NCBI GenBank assembly: GCA_009103225.1
Contig: RHPI01001020.1
Coordinates: forward strand, 53,426 to 117,425
Reading direction: 5' to 3'
DNA: 64,000 nucleotides
From: Chlorokybus atmophyticus
Lineage: Eukaryota > Streptophyta > Chlorokybophyceae > Chlorokybales > Chlorokybaceae
Shown: positions 12,861-25,906 of the stretch, piece by piece
Layout of the letters: every line of letters starts with the position of its first letter
How positions within the stretch are numbered: the first letter of the stretch is position 1
Notes under the pieces: generated by a model
Told to the model about the DNA's origin: nothing
The model's input: only the letters and a program-made list of their open reading frames with translations
Database searches by the model: none
Translations under genes and position numbers: made by a program

Positions 12861-15800
12861 TTCGGCATCATTTTTATAAGTAGGGGATTTCGTGGGGAAG
12901 AACACATCTACAAGGGACTCGCTAGCGACACCATTGACGAGGAAGGCTCGCGCGAATCCCACAGCTAAAACCCGATTTCCGACCGCACCTACAAGCGCAA
13001 CAGCTTTGACGCAGAAGGAAACCACAGCGGCCGGCACAGATCGTGTTCACCCTTTGAAAGCAATCACAGACAGAGACGCTGTCATTCCAGATGTCCGAGT
13101 AGTGTCTTAACCTTGAGGCCCACTCGATGTGGAGATCAGTTGCTGCTTTGCATCAAATCGTTGCCATAGGTCCGCGCACGGGTACTGCAGTCATCTCCCC
13201 CACCACTATGTATTGCCTGCTCGTGTCACTTTTCCTGGTCCTCCGTCTGCTGCTGTGATTCGCACCATTAGCCGACAAGCTGAGTCATCGAAAGCAGCGG
13301 TGATCATTATGGACAAAACAGCTGAAGAGATTGCCGCTCTGATGTCGGCTCAACAAGACCGAGTGAGCGCATGGCCATGTTGTTGTAAATACATCAACTC
13401 ACAGCGGAAGACATAGGTGTGAGTCTGCATCCTACCCCTGGCCGCGCGGCAACTTTCGGTCGCACAACGTCCGCAGCATCTGTCACTCTGCGTTCAGCCA
13501 CCCTTGCCATCGATGTGGTCCGTTCCGTGTCTCCCCGTGCGGACTTGTACGCAGCTTTACAGCATACCTTTCCCCCGTCAACCATCTACAAGGTTGAAGA
13601 GCTGCGCCACTTTAGACGCTAGGCCAACGAGGACCCCTGCCAGGCATGCCCACATGGAAGGCTTGCTGTCGGATACAGACTTTCGCGCGCTTATGAAAGA
13701 GCAAGCTCCAGTGGTGTACGTCTCTGACTCTCGAGCCGACGCTCCGCAACAGTGTTCGCATGACGCTGAATGGCAGTCACGCGGGTACACATTGCAGCAA
13801 GCATCAGCAGCTGCAGTATCCATTTATGACCGACAAGTCTGAGAGAAGGCAGCGTTGGATGGCACCCGCACTGTCTCACAGCTCTCAGCCCCACCAGTAT
13901 TTGAGCCAAGCCGTAGAGAGCGTACCTACGAGGCCGCCATTAAAAAGGACCATCTCGTGCAGCTCACGCCGCTCTGGCTGCTCCAGTGCTATGTCATATG
14001 TTAACGGCACGTTCATTATAAAAAGGGATGCACTAAGTAATACGCTGCTCTGGTATATAATTACTACCACAAGACTGGTCATTTGAAAATAGTGTGCTAT
14101 GTCAAGTTCCTGGAGTTGAGGCCGAACAACTGATTCAACAACAACAACAACAATGCCAACTACGACAACGCGGGAGCCCGCAAAGAGCCAGCGGCTATCG
14201 GCAAGAACTGCCCACGGCGTCAGGCCAACACCGCTCGCCCCCGCGCTGCTGCTGCTGTACTACAATTGCTAGCAACTAAGGCTCCAGAAGCTGCAATTGC
14301 CATGGCAGCACGCATTCTGGAGCTGAAAATGCAGCTCAAGGCCCGAGATGATGACTTTTAGCCTAAAAAGTTTTAGGCCTGCTACTCTGCTTGCTAGGCG
14401 TTGTCTGGTCGACGATGCCGCAGCTCTCTAGACTCAAAGAGCGCGAGGACAAAGCGCAAGCAGATTGGGACGCTCTTGCCACAGTGGCAGCAGCTGCTGC
14501 AACCACTCAGGGTGCCTCCTTAGCAGCTTTCGGCGACGGCCCGTCGACAACAGGTCAGCCCACTGCTGCAACCACACTAGCTTCGGTAGCAGGCACCACC
14601 CTGTCAGCGCAGAAGCTGCCCTTGCCAAAGCACTCGCTGAAGCAGCTGAGCCCAACTCAGAACCAACTAGTACGAGTGAGTCCTCACTCTTGCTCTCGGC
14701 CACAACCATGGCGACTCCTGTCGTCGTGCCCATATCTGTGGGCACAAGCACCCCCACGCCAATGTTGCAACCCTGCCACTACTGCTGCTCAGACCTCCAC
14801 CCTAGCCGCCATCCACACACAGTTGGCAGGACCAACGGTCTCCAACTCGGCTGTAGCAGCAGCAGCCGCCATTGCAGCCTCAATTCTATTGTTGCCTGCA
14901 GGCCCGACAACCATTTCCGCGGTCACACGCCACAACGCGTAATTGCTACCCTCACTGGTTCAGCAACCAGGAGCACAATCCACTCACGAGTTCTTACCTG
15001 CACTAATACCCAACATGAAAGACCAAACCCGAGAGGATGAGGTGTTGGCAGGAATGGGGGTGCCGCTGGCTTAACGCAACTTGTGCGGGTTTGCATTCTC
15101 AGACCCAAACATATCCATCGACGCGCTCGCCATGTCTTGGACGGTGTGAAACCAAAGGGACGGGGCTTCACAGCAACCGGCACCACAGCGATCGCCACGA
15201 CAAGACCCGTCCAACCTGGCCTACTACGACGACCTTACGCAGGCACGTAGCGCTGCAATACATGCATAGCAACCACACCATTGGGTATAGATCCCGAGCT
15301 GCGCCGTATATCCTTTGAGAACCATGTTCGGCCATAATATGCCCTTGACACTGCTTATCAGTGGCGGATAATACAGAAGCGGGCAGTCCGGCAAGATCGT
15401 CACGCAACATGGATAGACTACAAGCAGCAATGGCAGAAGGGAACGGGATACGAGTCTCCGGACTCAATGGTAGAAAAATAAGAGTGGAAATCCGTCGTCA
15501 TCCTCACGCCCGCACAGCAAGCTGCCTTGGAACAGCGTAATGCCCCCGTGCTAGAGCGCTACTTTTAGGAGTCTCTTTGATTCCTAATTGCCAACATGTC
15601 GAGTCACATCCCGGTCAACATCGCATGCCTAAAAATGGGAACTTCTAGACCACAACAGGGTTCACACACCGCTGGGCACTCGGGTTGATTGAAGAACATC
15701 AGCGAGTACAGCTGCTACGACAGGTGATGCGCCAGAAGCTACAACAACCTCCCCCAGCCGGCGTCAACTTTTGAGCTCTGCTCGACAAGCACCACAACAC

Positions 15801-16255
15801 CGACAATCGTGCGCACTTGCTCGCCTTGTTGTTCGCTCACCATCCCCTATACCCTTGCGTTTCTTCCGCTCTTGCCCGAAGTGGCTTCATGCTTTTGCCC
15901 GCTCAGTCCGGCAAGCATACGATGAGGTGGCAACCCTAGTCGACATAGACGCACCCAACGGGGTGGCTAAGGCCATTGCCCACTTGTCTCGGCCGGAGTA
16001 TGCATGGCAGATTGATCGCGTCACCGCCGCTCGCGACATTCGCTGGGCTCACCACGACACGCAAGGCACGCTGTGAGCCAGAGCAATGGTCATCCTCGAT
16101 GTGGGCCTCACCAATAATCGTTGGGATGCATGCAATCGCAATGTGCTGGGAGCAACCGTTGCCAACGACACCCGTGAGATGCTGATGAGAGCTTTTTATC
16201 TACCGATGCTAAAAATAGAGCTGTACGAGGACCACCACTATGAATTGACTGCCAC
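12861..16255 (+). other. Degenerate low-complexity region, possibly the gag part of a decayed retroelement
   Basis: Many broken plus-strand frames, rich in Ala, Thr, Gln and Pro, with a coil-like stretch near 14410-14470 and a more ordered piece near 15860-16076. No zinc knuckle or capsid motif is recognisable. Position just upstream of a protease and reverse transcriptase suggests gag of the next element. It could equally be unrelated degraded DNA. Confidence 0.3.
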
Positions 16256-16556
16256 GTGGGAAGGCATGATAATTTGGAAGGCGGCCCACGCATGTCTCTT
16301 CAGGGCAGCCAGGTTCACAATGAGACAGCTCCTCCTCCAACACCAGGGATGAATGCTCCATACGTCCCGCGCCCAGCCTCATCATCATCATCACCTGCTC
16401 CGTCTTCCTCGACGCGCGAGGCTTTCCACCCAAGAAGAGGCATGGTCGCACGGAGAGTGCCGCCGCATCCACCAGTTCTTAACGACAGCACTGCATATCG
16501 GTCTAACGGCCGTACCCAGGTCAATGCCAATGTGGACAACCTCGAGAAGCACATGC

Positions 16557-16880
16557 TGATCAACGGACGCGCACCTGGACATGTCATATTGGATGGCGGA
16601 GCGCAGCTAGTGTTCGTGGGCAGATACTTTGTTCGGAGCTTCGGCATCGATCCCACCAATTTAAACCCCTGCCCATTCTCTTTCAGCACTGTCCTCGACA
16701 ACGAACACGGAACACTCGCAAGAAGGCGTGCCCCATCACGCTGGTTGGCCTCAACCGTTCACACCACAGAGTGTACACAGCGTATGGTGGTCACCGACTC
16801 CCGCGACTACGACCTCAGTTTTGGGCAGGACTTCAGCTTCGTTGTCAGCATCGGCACTGACAGACGGACGGCAAAAGCTT
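16557..16880 (+). pseudogene. Retroelement aspartic protease-like remnant
   Basis: The segment reads as a retropepsin-like fold with VILDGGAQLVFVG in the place of the usual D-S/T-G-A active-site loop, so the residue after the catalytic Asp is Gly. Later residues (SFVVSIGTDRR) fit the second half of the domain. A Pro/Ser/Arg-rich stretch lies upstream. The frame ends at 16882 and the next 1.5 kb to the reverse transcriptase is unreadable. Confidence 0.5.
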
Positions 16881-18477
16881 GATTTTGGCCGCAATGGCGC
16901 AATGGCGCGCGCAATGTTAAAGGCTACCTACCGGTTGACTTTGTGCTCGCCTCAGGCTCGCAGCGACATATAGCAGCAGTGGGTCTTACCGGCACCGGTC
17001 GCATGCCCTATAGGGTAGCTACGACAATGCTGACGCAGCAGCCACCTTAAAGGTGGCCTTGCAGGATCTTGCAGAGCGATGTAACGACGCGTTGATCACG
17101 ACGTATTAGCTGCTTCAGCAACACCACGCACCCACACGATCACCAATCATTGTGGCGCTTAATACCATTCATGAGCAATTTATTATAGCCACCGGCGTGG
17201 TCGAGTTTCACACCTGTTGCCGGCAACAAGGTATCACACTCGTTGAGCTGTTCGGAGGGTCGGCAATGGCTTGGCAGTCGTTTTGAAGACCGGTGCTAAA
17301 ATCAACCATTACCACTACTGTGACCCTGACCATGTAGCACAGACGTCGGTGCATCATCACCTACGCCAACTGCATGACCGCTACCCACAACAGCTTCCAT
17401 TGTCAGCCCTGCAAGGCAGCTTAAAAGCTCTGCCACAGGGCATTCGGCTGATAATTGAAGACCATTTGCGGGCTCTCAGCAACGTAAATTTTTCAACTGC
17501 AAACTGAGAGTGTCAGGGCCATTCGCGAGCTGGCATCAGATGCGGCTTGCAAGGCCCCAATTCCGGTCTGCTTTGAGAACCAATGCAAGTTATACACCTA
17601 CTGCAGCACCACCGGATCCGCAGACCCCTAGCCTACATTGTGGAGAATGTGCACTCCGGCGCCGAGGCGAAGCAACGTGCAGCAAGACTTCTGCATGGTC
17701 TGTTCAAACTTATGCCACCCAACGAAGGTCAACGCCGCACGCCATGGCTCACGCGCGCATCGCATTTGAGGCAAGTGGACAAACCTGGCCACCATGGAAG
17801 AACTCAGCCTGGCAACCCACTGTTCGGCCACGCGATGAATAACTTGTTGGCCGATGATATTCTCGATCCCGGCCGCACGTTGCAACCAGTTACCAGCCTT
17901 GACCACAAACACTTCTACCCTTGCAATTAACCTGGCGATCCTCGTCGCGTACTGCCAACTTTTGTATTACACCATACTTTCTATGCCTTCCGCGACAATG
18001 GCGATGGCATGGTCTTTGACATCGCCATTAGCAAGCTGGACAAATTAAATACTTGAAGCGAGATCGTGCCATGGGCTTCTACGCAGGCAGCATCACCAGT
18101 TGCGTGGTCACAGCATGGTGTGGCTTTAAGAGATGTATTTCGCGATGCAAAATCAACATGTGACTTTAGAGGATCTGGAATACATGTTTGGGTGGTATGC
18201 TGATCGCCCACAGGGCACCGTTCAAGCCCACAATGCAATGGAGACAGCCTTCATAAAGGAACAGGCGGCAGTCACGGTGGAAGACATTTCTGTCACAGCT
18301 ACGGCAACTTCTTGGGACCACGCCATTGGACCCCTGGCTACATGAAACATTAAGACAAAGCTGGAGACTCTGCTGAACAAGTGGAGACAACAACTCAGTT
18401 CCAATGTTCAGGAACTGGGCAAGTGCTCAATATACCAGATGGACATTGAGCTGATTAACGACGAGCCCATGTTTCGG

Positions 18478-19720
18478 CGCTGATACAAGCTCCCCAAGCT
18501 AGAGGAAGACTTGGTGGACCAGTGCTGCCAAGCACTCGTGGAGCTAGGACTCATCGAGGAGTCAGCATCCAACTTCGCTGCTGCTATTGACATGCCTTTG
18601 AAGAAGGACTCCAAAGGCAACTGAAAAGAACGGCGTATGCGTGGCGAATATTGGCCACTCAACATTAAGATCAAACAGGACAAGTATCCCACGCCCGCTG
18701 TCGAAGGGAATCTCGACAACATCAGGTCATGCACAATGTTCAGCATTTTCAACATGCGGCAAGGCTACAATCAGATCCTGATTTAGGAAGAAGACAAGCA
18801 GAAGACTGCCTTCAGGGGCAACCGGCAACCGTACCACTGAAAGGTCCTGCCATTGGGGCTGAAGATTGCTCCAGCCAAATTTCAATGCGTGATGCACAAG
18901 GCGCTGAAGGGATGCGCCTTCGCGCGATGCTACGTCAATGATATCCTCATTTTTAGCGAGACCGCAGAGTATCACCTGCTTCACATCGAAGAGATGTTGC
19001 GGCGAGTGCAGGCTGTTGGCAAGACAGTCCACCCCGACAAGTGCATCTTCTTCACTCATAAGGTGCCCTACCTTGGGCACATGATCGTCCCCAACGGCGT
19101 ATACACTCGCGTCCATTCAAGGTCACACCAATCTCACATGGTTGCGAGCTTTCCTCGGCCTCGCCAACTATGATCGACGCTTCATAAAAGACTTTGCCAT
19201 GATCGCTTGTCCTCTTAAGGAGCTGCTCAAGAAGGAGACAGCATTGGAGTGGACCGAGGCACAACAGAACGCTTTCGTTAAGTTGAAGAATAGGCTCGCG
19301 ACGCCCCCGACACTGCAGCATCCGAACTGCAGCAAGCCGTGCGTAATGCACACAGTTTGGAGCAAGCTTGGCATGGGTGCCGTGCTAATACAGCACAATG
19401 AGCAAAAGAAGGAGCGTATGGTCTCGTACGCCAGCCGCAGTAACAACAGCGAAGAGACCACTTGCAGTAGCTATGAGGGAGAGTGTCTCGCTGCCGTCAC
19501 GGTGTGGGCAATCCTCTTCTTTCGGCCCTTGCTCTTTGCTCGTCAATTCAAGCTTATCACCGACCAGTAACCCTTGCGCTGATAGACGACGAATCAGCAC
19601 CTAACCGGCAAGCTTGCAAGGTGGGCTCTGCTGCAAGAGTATGACTTTGCAATCGAGCACCGGGCCGACCTCGCCAACCAAGACGCCGACGGGCTCAGCC
19701 GCAATCCTTATCTGTCTACC
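18478..19720 (+). pseudogene. Ty3/gypsy reverse transcriptase and RNase H, broken
   Basis: Recognisable RT blocks include KLPKLEEDLVDQC, TMFSIFNMRQGYNQI, VLPLGLKIAPAKFQ and the polymerase motif, which reads YVND (18931-18942) and not YxDD, so one catalytic Asp is lost. In-frame stops lie at 18481, 18622, 18784 and 18838. A frameshift near 19090 leads to the connection block (RAFLGLANY) and RNase H, which ends with LITDQ followed by stops at 19568, 19580 and 19583 before TGKLARWALLQEYDF. Several stops fall where Trp or Gln is expected in the family. Confidence 0.78.
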
Positions 19721-20109
19721 AACAATGCCACAGGAGCAAGACACGAGCTGGGTCTCCCAGCCCCTGCGCCACATCTGGCTACTATGTTCGTTGTAGCAGC
19801 ATTGAGCTCAGGACGCGCCACCTTTGGCAAGGGAGTAGTCACTACCGCCCCATTGAACAATGAGGACAGCAGCGATGAGGGGCTGTACGACGGTATGCCA
19901 ACACCCGAGACCTGCATCCCGGCGACAGCCCCCTCGGCCATGCCAGCTTCTTGCAGGCTGGACATCGGGCTGGACGCCCACTGCATTATTAATCGAAAAA
20001 CCACTGTCCTACCTTCAGGCCTTAGCGCATGAGAGGGGGGCCGCGTCAACTAGCGCTGCAAACATTATCGCTGGGAAGACGGCTTTCTCTATCACCGCAA
20101 CCAAAGGGA

Positions 20110-21215
20110 GGACAAGGAGGTGCCCGCACTTTACCTACACGAAGGCATCATCTCCACTCTGCACACGGAGCTTGGTCATTTTTGCGCAAACGGACTGTCG
20201 ACCTTGACCGTGCGCAGTACTGGTGGCACGGGTTGTACACGCAGATTTGCACTTTTGTGGGCAACCGCTCACAATGCGACCTCGTGCGCGCCAGTCTTAA
20301 TACTAGGAGCGTCACCCTACGACCGTACCCATCACAAGCATATTCTACCGTTGGAGCCTGGACATCCTCGGCGATCTGTCCCCTTCAGCCGAAGGCAACA
20401 AGTACACTCAAGTGATCATTGAGCACTTCTTCTCTAAATGGGTGGAGCTGGTACCCCTACCCGACAAAAGCAAGGGGGTAGCTCAAGCTTTCTCGATTGC
20501 GTTCTCAATCGCTTTGGCTCGTGCGCCGAGGTACTCACTGATCAGGGCTTGGAGATTGGAGGCAAGTTCAATATATTGCTGGACCACGTGTACATCAATC
20601 ACCGACGCACTTCTTGTGATCACCCTCAAGCCGATGGCCTCGCACAGCGAGCTGTCCAAACTATTATGAAAGCCCTCCGTAAGTACGTCGTTGTGCACTA
20701 GAAGCGCAGCCAGGACGACTACTTGCCTTGAATTGCTCTCGGCTATCACCTCTCCAAGCATGCGGCACTGCGGCAATGCAACCCCTACCATCTGCTCCTT
20801 GGACGCGAGCTTCTCCTTCCGTTCCGCGCACACCGAAGTCAAGCGCGTATTGAACAACCTCGACGACCCCGACCAGATGCATTGGGACTTGCTGGCCCGC
20901 GCCGAGCTGTTGAAGCATCTCATCCCCATGGCGTTGGGCAACTTACGCACAGCCCAGCAACGTGACACGCATGGCTATGAGCGGGTGCGCAATGGCTTCT
21001 ACAAGCAGCGCAGTCGCAGGTTCGAGATCGGTGATTCTGTGTGCCGTATAACGAAGACTCAGGACACCCTGGATATCAGTGTCCGCCGTACCAACTACAA
21101 GGTACTGAAGGTGCTGCCCTCGGGAGTGTTGGATCAGCTAGGACAAGACGGCGTCCGTGTGAAGGACAACATGGAAAACTGCGCGCCTTGCCATCTGCCA
21201 CACGTCACTGATTTT
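20110..21215 (+). pseudogene. Ty3/gypsy integrase remnant
   Basis: Split between frames. A zinc-binding-like part (LHTELGHFCANGL) is followed by a catalytic core with SLDILGDL (first Asp), LTDQGLEIGG (second Asp) and DHPQADGLAQRAVQT near 20620-20665. In that last block the third catalytic residue, normally Glu, is Gln. The C-terminal piece 20930-21220 (YERVRNGFYKQRSRRFEIGD) fits the usual integrase tail. No chromodomain is seen. Confidence 0.68.
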
Positions 21216-21240
21216 GCCGTCGTTCAACACCCTCGTCCTC

Positions 21241-22112
21241 TCCGCAGCCTACGGTGCGAGACGTCTGTGCCACGACAACCTTACAGCCTACACCTTGGAC
21301 AGCCTGCTCGAGGTCGTCTTTCCCTCGAGGACACCCGGCCCAACAAGACCTCTCTCTATTATATAAAACACATGCAAGACCAAAACGGGTGTCCATGCCT
21401 ATCAACCACACTTAAAAACTGCTAAGCACACACACAGCGCACAAAACACAGCGTACAACAGTGCAGCACTAACTGCCAGCTTCAGCAGCCCCAGCAAGTG
21501 CCGCTTCCGCCACCGCCGTGAGTATCGCTGGCTGTAAAGGTGCCCACCATGCATAGAACACGCTAGAAGCACGATTGGTACATAGCATGCAGGCAACCGC
21601 AACCATTGGTACGTTCACCACCGGGCTCACCTTCTCTACCTGAGCTACCACAAACACCACTCTGTGCGTACGATATCAATGACATGCATGTATGGCATCA
21701 GCGCGGTATGTGCAGACGATTTCGGCCATCAGGTGTAGAAGGTTGCTATGGAGTGGACATCAAACAAATAAGATGGGCAGCATGAGAGAAGGCATTGCAA
21801 GAGCAGCTGATTGTTCACTTCCGCAGTTGACAGCCACTCTGTGCAGGAAAGAGGACTTGCTTTATAATCTTATACATTGATCCTGTTTCCTGGAAAGAGG
21901 CGGTGTGCTTGAGATTGAACATAAATGGCAGCGTTACAAAATCCTACAAAGCACAAGCAACACCTCTGGTAGCAAGTTACATAGAGGTTGCCAACGACCT
22001 GTTCACCACTATAGACAAAGCATGCGTGGGGAAGTACCAGTGGTACTGTACCACGTATGTGTTCGTGATGCCTCTATTGGAGCCGAGGAGCCCCACGCCT
22101 GTAGTGCGCACA
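21241..22112. other. Intergenic DNA
   Basis: No supported gene. It runs from the retroelement remains to the 3' end of the SMN gene. Open frames are short and overlap on both strands. Confidence 0.4.
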
Positions 22113-24056
22113 CTACCTGCGGTGGCGGCGCTGCTTTCGCATGTGCTTTGCATAGTGCGCGGTGTAGAAGCCCGCATGGTACCACGCCAGCAGCAGCTCG
22201 GCTAGATGAGGGTCGTCCGGTAGCGTCGACGGCAGAAGGTGAAGTGCTGCCTTGGGCAGCGTAGCGCCATCTGGACACCCCAACCACGTTGTATGAGCGC
22301 GGCGAGCACCATATGTATGTGCGCATGCTGTGTACGTGTGCACACATGGTTGCATGCACATGTCCAAGTCTGCATGCATGCGCACGAAAGCCAATGCATG
22401 TCCTTGTGTATGCGTGTGGGCATTTGAGTCAGTGTACATGTTGGCGTGCAAGCATAAGCCCGTGTGACTCAGTCCCATGCAAGCACTCACTGCTAGCCAA
22501 CTCCCAGATAGGCCAACAGTGAGTAACAGATTGACTCACAACTCCAGTACCTGCTGCATATAGGCCATCCGGCTGGGCCATATCGCCACCATAAGGCGGC
22601 ATGCTGAGCTCGGCGGGTGGGTACGCCGGGTTGATGCTGGGCGGGAAAGCATCATAGGGAGGTATGGGTGGCACATCATACCCATATTCGTAGGGTGGGT
22701 AGGGCAGCCCCGGCGGGTACACATAAGAGCGGTATGGCTGAAAGCCCGGGTCAGGCATGAGGTACGGGTAGGACAAATAGCCCGGGTAAGGTGGGTAGGG
22801 TGGGTATGGCGGTGGATAACACGGGTAGTCGCCAGGGTACGGGTACGGCGGTTGCGGCCCGTAATAATCCGTCTGGCTTGTTGACGGGTCCGTTGGCGGT
22901 GGTGCAGCTTCACCTCCATACTCTGCATTCCCTAGCGCTGCGGCATCTTGCGACCTGCATTGTGAATTGTTGTACGGACTTTGCAAGTTGTCCTCCATGT
23001 GTTGCGCAGCGGCCTGGTGGTACGCCCTGCAAGCAACATGCACAATGTGTTTATGATGGCGCCCACCTTGCCAACAAGTTGGACTGGTTAAAGCCAGATT
23101 GTAAGTTGACTCTGGTGAATGACTAACTGCAGCTGATTGCAACCATGCAAAAGGCATGCAAGCATGAACTAGACTTGACTCACGAGACAGTGTCAATGCA
23201 CGCATGGATATGTTCGTGATGTGCACTCACTCAGCGACATTTGTAATCAAACAACACTCCCAAACAACACTCCTTTCGCTCTCTCACCTTTCGCTTCTGC
23301 CAAGTGAGGCGTAAGGGCCCTCCGATGAGGACTGCTCTTCTTCGCCATGCATGTCAGCGACGGCTGCGGATCTACTCTGCGAAGCGCTGTGCGTTTCGTC
23401 TTTTGACACGGCCTCGTCATTTTCATCATCTTCATCATCGAAGTCGCCCTCGCCGGGGGCGACGGGATCATCCGATACGTTACTGCGCCAGGAGGGGCTT
23501 TCCGCACTGCTGCGAGAGCAAAGGTTGGATTATGACATGCCCTGTCCTGTACACTGCAACGCGCATTGTGCAGTGTTGCGTGTGCCATAGTGACAATGCC
23601 CAAACTTGCTGTAGGTTCGATTCCAACAAAGTGCTTTCGTGAGTGTGTATGTTGGACTGTGAAACCAATCACGTCTCAAAGTACTACCTGAGGTAGTATG
23701 CGCTGTCATGTCAAGTGTTTTTATGTATGTCTTTTATGCGACCTGTTTGCTGAAAATGAAAGTCCGCACTGTGTGTATGAAAGTTTGGAGTACAGCCGAG
23801 TCGAGTGGTGTGGTTACCTGTGGTCTGGAGGGCAGGGGGAGGCGGCGTCGACGGGACAGGTGGCGGTCTCGCCGCTGTCGGCGTCCCCGCCGCCGTGCAT
23901 AAGGTCATACCTGCGCACGGCGGCGTGGTAGGCGCGCACCAGGGCGGTGTCGTCCCAGGAAGCCTTCATGGTCGCCCCCTGCTTCTGCTGCGACTGCTGC
24001 CTGTGCTGCTCTCCCGGAGACACCACCGCAGGCGCCTCATCAGGCCTGCCCACCAT
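22113..24056 (-). CDS. SMN1: Survival motor neuron (SMN) homologue lacking a Tudor domain
   Basis: Four minus-strand exons in phase: 23818-24056, 23288-23509, 22551-23026, 22113-22270; about 364 residues. SMN is the core of the complex that assembles Sm rings on spliceosomal snRNAs. Residues 34-50 (WDDTALVRAYHAAVRRY) match the Gemin2-binding helix. The C-terminal exon carries the YG-box oligomerisation helix (LLLAWYHAGFYTAHY) and a basic tail. Between them lie an acidic stretch (exon 2) and a long Pro/Tyr/Gly-rich stretch with repeated PYP, PPY and YPP units (exon 3). No Tudor fold is readable in any exon. Exon 3 begins with RAYHQAAAQHMED, an echo of the N-terminal helix. An in-frame TAA lies upstream of the ATG at 24056, which supports that start. 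Intron 3 contains an alternating CATG-rich tract. Confidence 0.85.
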
Positions 24057-25660
24057 GTCTACAACCTTACCAACCCCTTTACCCCTTTATCCCTACCCCG
24101 CCTCCTCCCCGTCGTTCTCCTCCTCCACCGCCGCCGCCGCCGGCAAACCCTACTCGTCTGTCAGAAGTGCGCTTTTTTGCCGACAGTGGCAGCGACCAAA
24201 ATATCTAGCGCGGGACCGTTAGGCGTTGTCAGTTGCCGACAGGTGCTTACCAGGTCAATCGCATCTTCATCAACTCCCTTATAAAGGCGCTCCCAATGAT
24301 GACTGCGTAGGCCACGCATACCTCATCATGAGCTATCCCTTTTCCTGTACCAGTATGTGTCAGCTGTTCAGTTGCATTGTACTACCATGATGATAGTCTA
24401 CCGGTAGGTGTTGCAAATACCCCTCGGCAGCAGAGGGATATTTGGCTCGGCACAGAGTTCATTCGTGTCACGCATAGCATGATAGGTTAGTGGAGGAAGT
24501 TACTACTGATGTTGATTACGTCCTGTTGTCGACTGTGTAAAATCCGCTAAGCTGGCAGCTTGGAAAACTTGCAGGCTGTAGCATGTGCTTTTCTTGAGTA
24601 GTATAGGCTTTAGTTGCTTGACAATTGCTCACATCATACTACAACTACAGGAATATGTGCCGGTGAATGACTTACATGCATGAATGCATGTGTGTGAGCT
24701 TACGGCAGCTATTTTCAAGTCATATCAATGTCCGATGTGCGATGTTACTCAGCAAAAACAGCCTGTGACAGTGGACTATATGTGTACTGAAAAACAAAGA
24801 CGCTATTGTATTGTTGATATAGCCGGAACAAAACTTGTGAATAAAACCAAACATTTGTCAATGGACTGCACGCATGAATAAAGCTACGAGTGTCTTATAT
24901 AATTGTGTACATGTGCAATAAACATCTGAATCATTCAGCAGTAATTGTCAATAACAATCAATACCTGAACTCAATGCTGATACTGCTAGATTTAAGTGCA
25001 TAATCACACCATTAACGCGTAGCACAACCATAATAAAACATGTCCAATGCTTTACCTTGTGTTAATCAGTATGTATGTCGTACATTTATTGATAATAACG
25101 AGACACTGCAATTTCAACATTTGTAGCTTCAGAAGCTACAAGCACTTGTAATGTAATAAGTTAAATGTCGTGTTACATATTTATATGTAATACATTATGT
25201 GGTTCGTATATACAACATCTATTACATTGATGTTAATATAATAACTTATCGTGCATTACACAAACTGACGGTTAAATGCCTCATCCTATAATTGATATGA
25301 GTAACGTTTGTGAAGAGTATACACATTAACCATGTATGATGTACCACATGATGCACATTTCTCATATTAAACTTAAGTATCAGCATTTAATATAACATCA
25401 ACATCTCAACTACAGATTTGCTTAAGCTAATATATAATACTTCCGTCAAGCAATTTGTGGATTAGTACTATTCTTAGTAAGGATAAAGATAAGATAACGA
25501 TAATGATATTCGAAACATCTTACGCCATACATTTACAAGTACATGCAACGGGGCTACAATTCTCACACATAAAATCGTTAAAAACAAGTGGCCCACTTAC
25601 TATGGTATGTTGTACCCGGAGTACGACATAAGTGAAGGTTGTAGGATGCTGAGAGGCGGG

Positions 25661-25906
25661 NNNNNNNNNNNNNNNNNNNNNNNNNNNNNNNNNNNNNNNN
25701 NNNNNNNNNNNNNNNNNNNNNNNNNNNNNNNNNNNNNNNNNNNNNNNNNNNNNNNNNNNNNNNNNNNNNNNNNNNNNNNNNNNNNNNNNNNNNNNNNNNN
25801 NNNNNNNNNNNNNNNNNNNNNNNNNNNNNNNNNNNNNNNNNNNNNNNNNNNNNNNNNNNNNNNNNNNNNNNNNNNNNNNNNNNNNNNNNNNNNNNNNNNN
25901 NNNNNN
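25661..25906. other. Assembly gap (246 N)
   Basis: Run of N. It is bordered by GGCGGG on the left and a seven-base G run on the right. Confidence 0.99.

Larger units (their letters stand above)
16256..21240 (+). mobile_element. Decayed Ty3/gypsy retroelement remnant
   Basis: Protease, reverse transcriptase, RNase H and integrase pieces occur in the Ty3/gypsy order on the plus strand, broken by frameshifts and stops. I compared both flanks and could not find paired LTRs, so the ends given are only those of recognisable coding remains. It is more decayed than the element at 27-34 kb. Confidence 0.72.

Noticed and set aside
16256-21660. LTRs for the decayed Ty3/gypsy element
   Set aside because: I compared the sequence on both sides and found no long direct repeat beginning TG and ending CA.
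22315-22450. CRISPR-like or satellite array of CATGCA words
   Set aside because: The units vary in length and spacing and there are no constant spacers; it is simple alternating sequence in an intron.
23606-23622. B-box-like GGTTCGATTCC
   Set aside because: It lies in SMN intron 1; no matching A box, anticodon stem or acceptor stem is present at the right distance.
23805-24284. 159-codon plus-strand open frame
   Set aside because: It is antisense to SMN exon 1 and its upstream region; the minus strand has the Gemin2-binding motif and phase-keeping introns.
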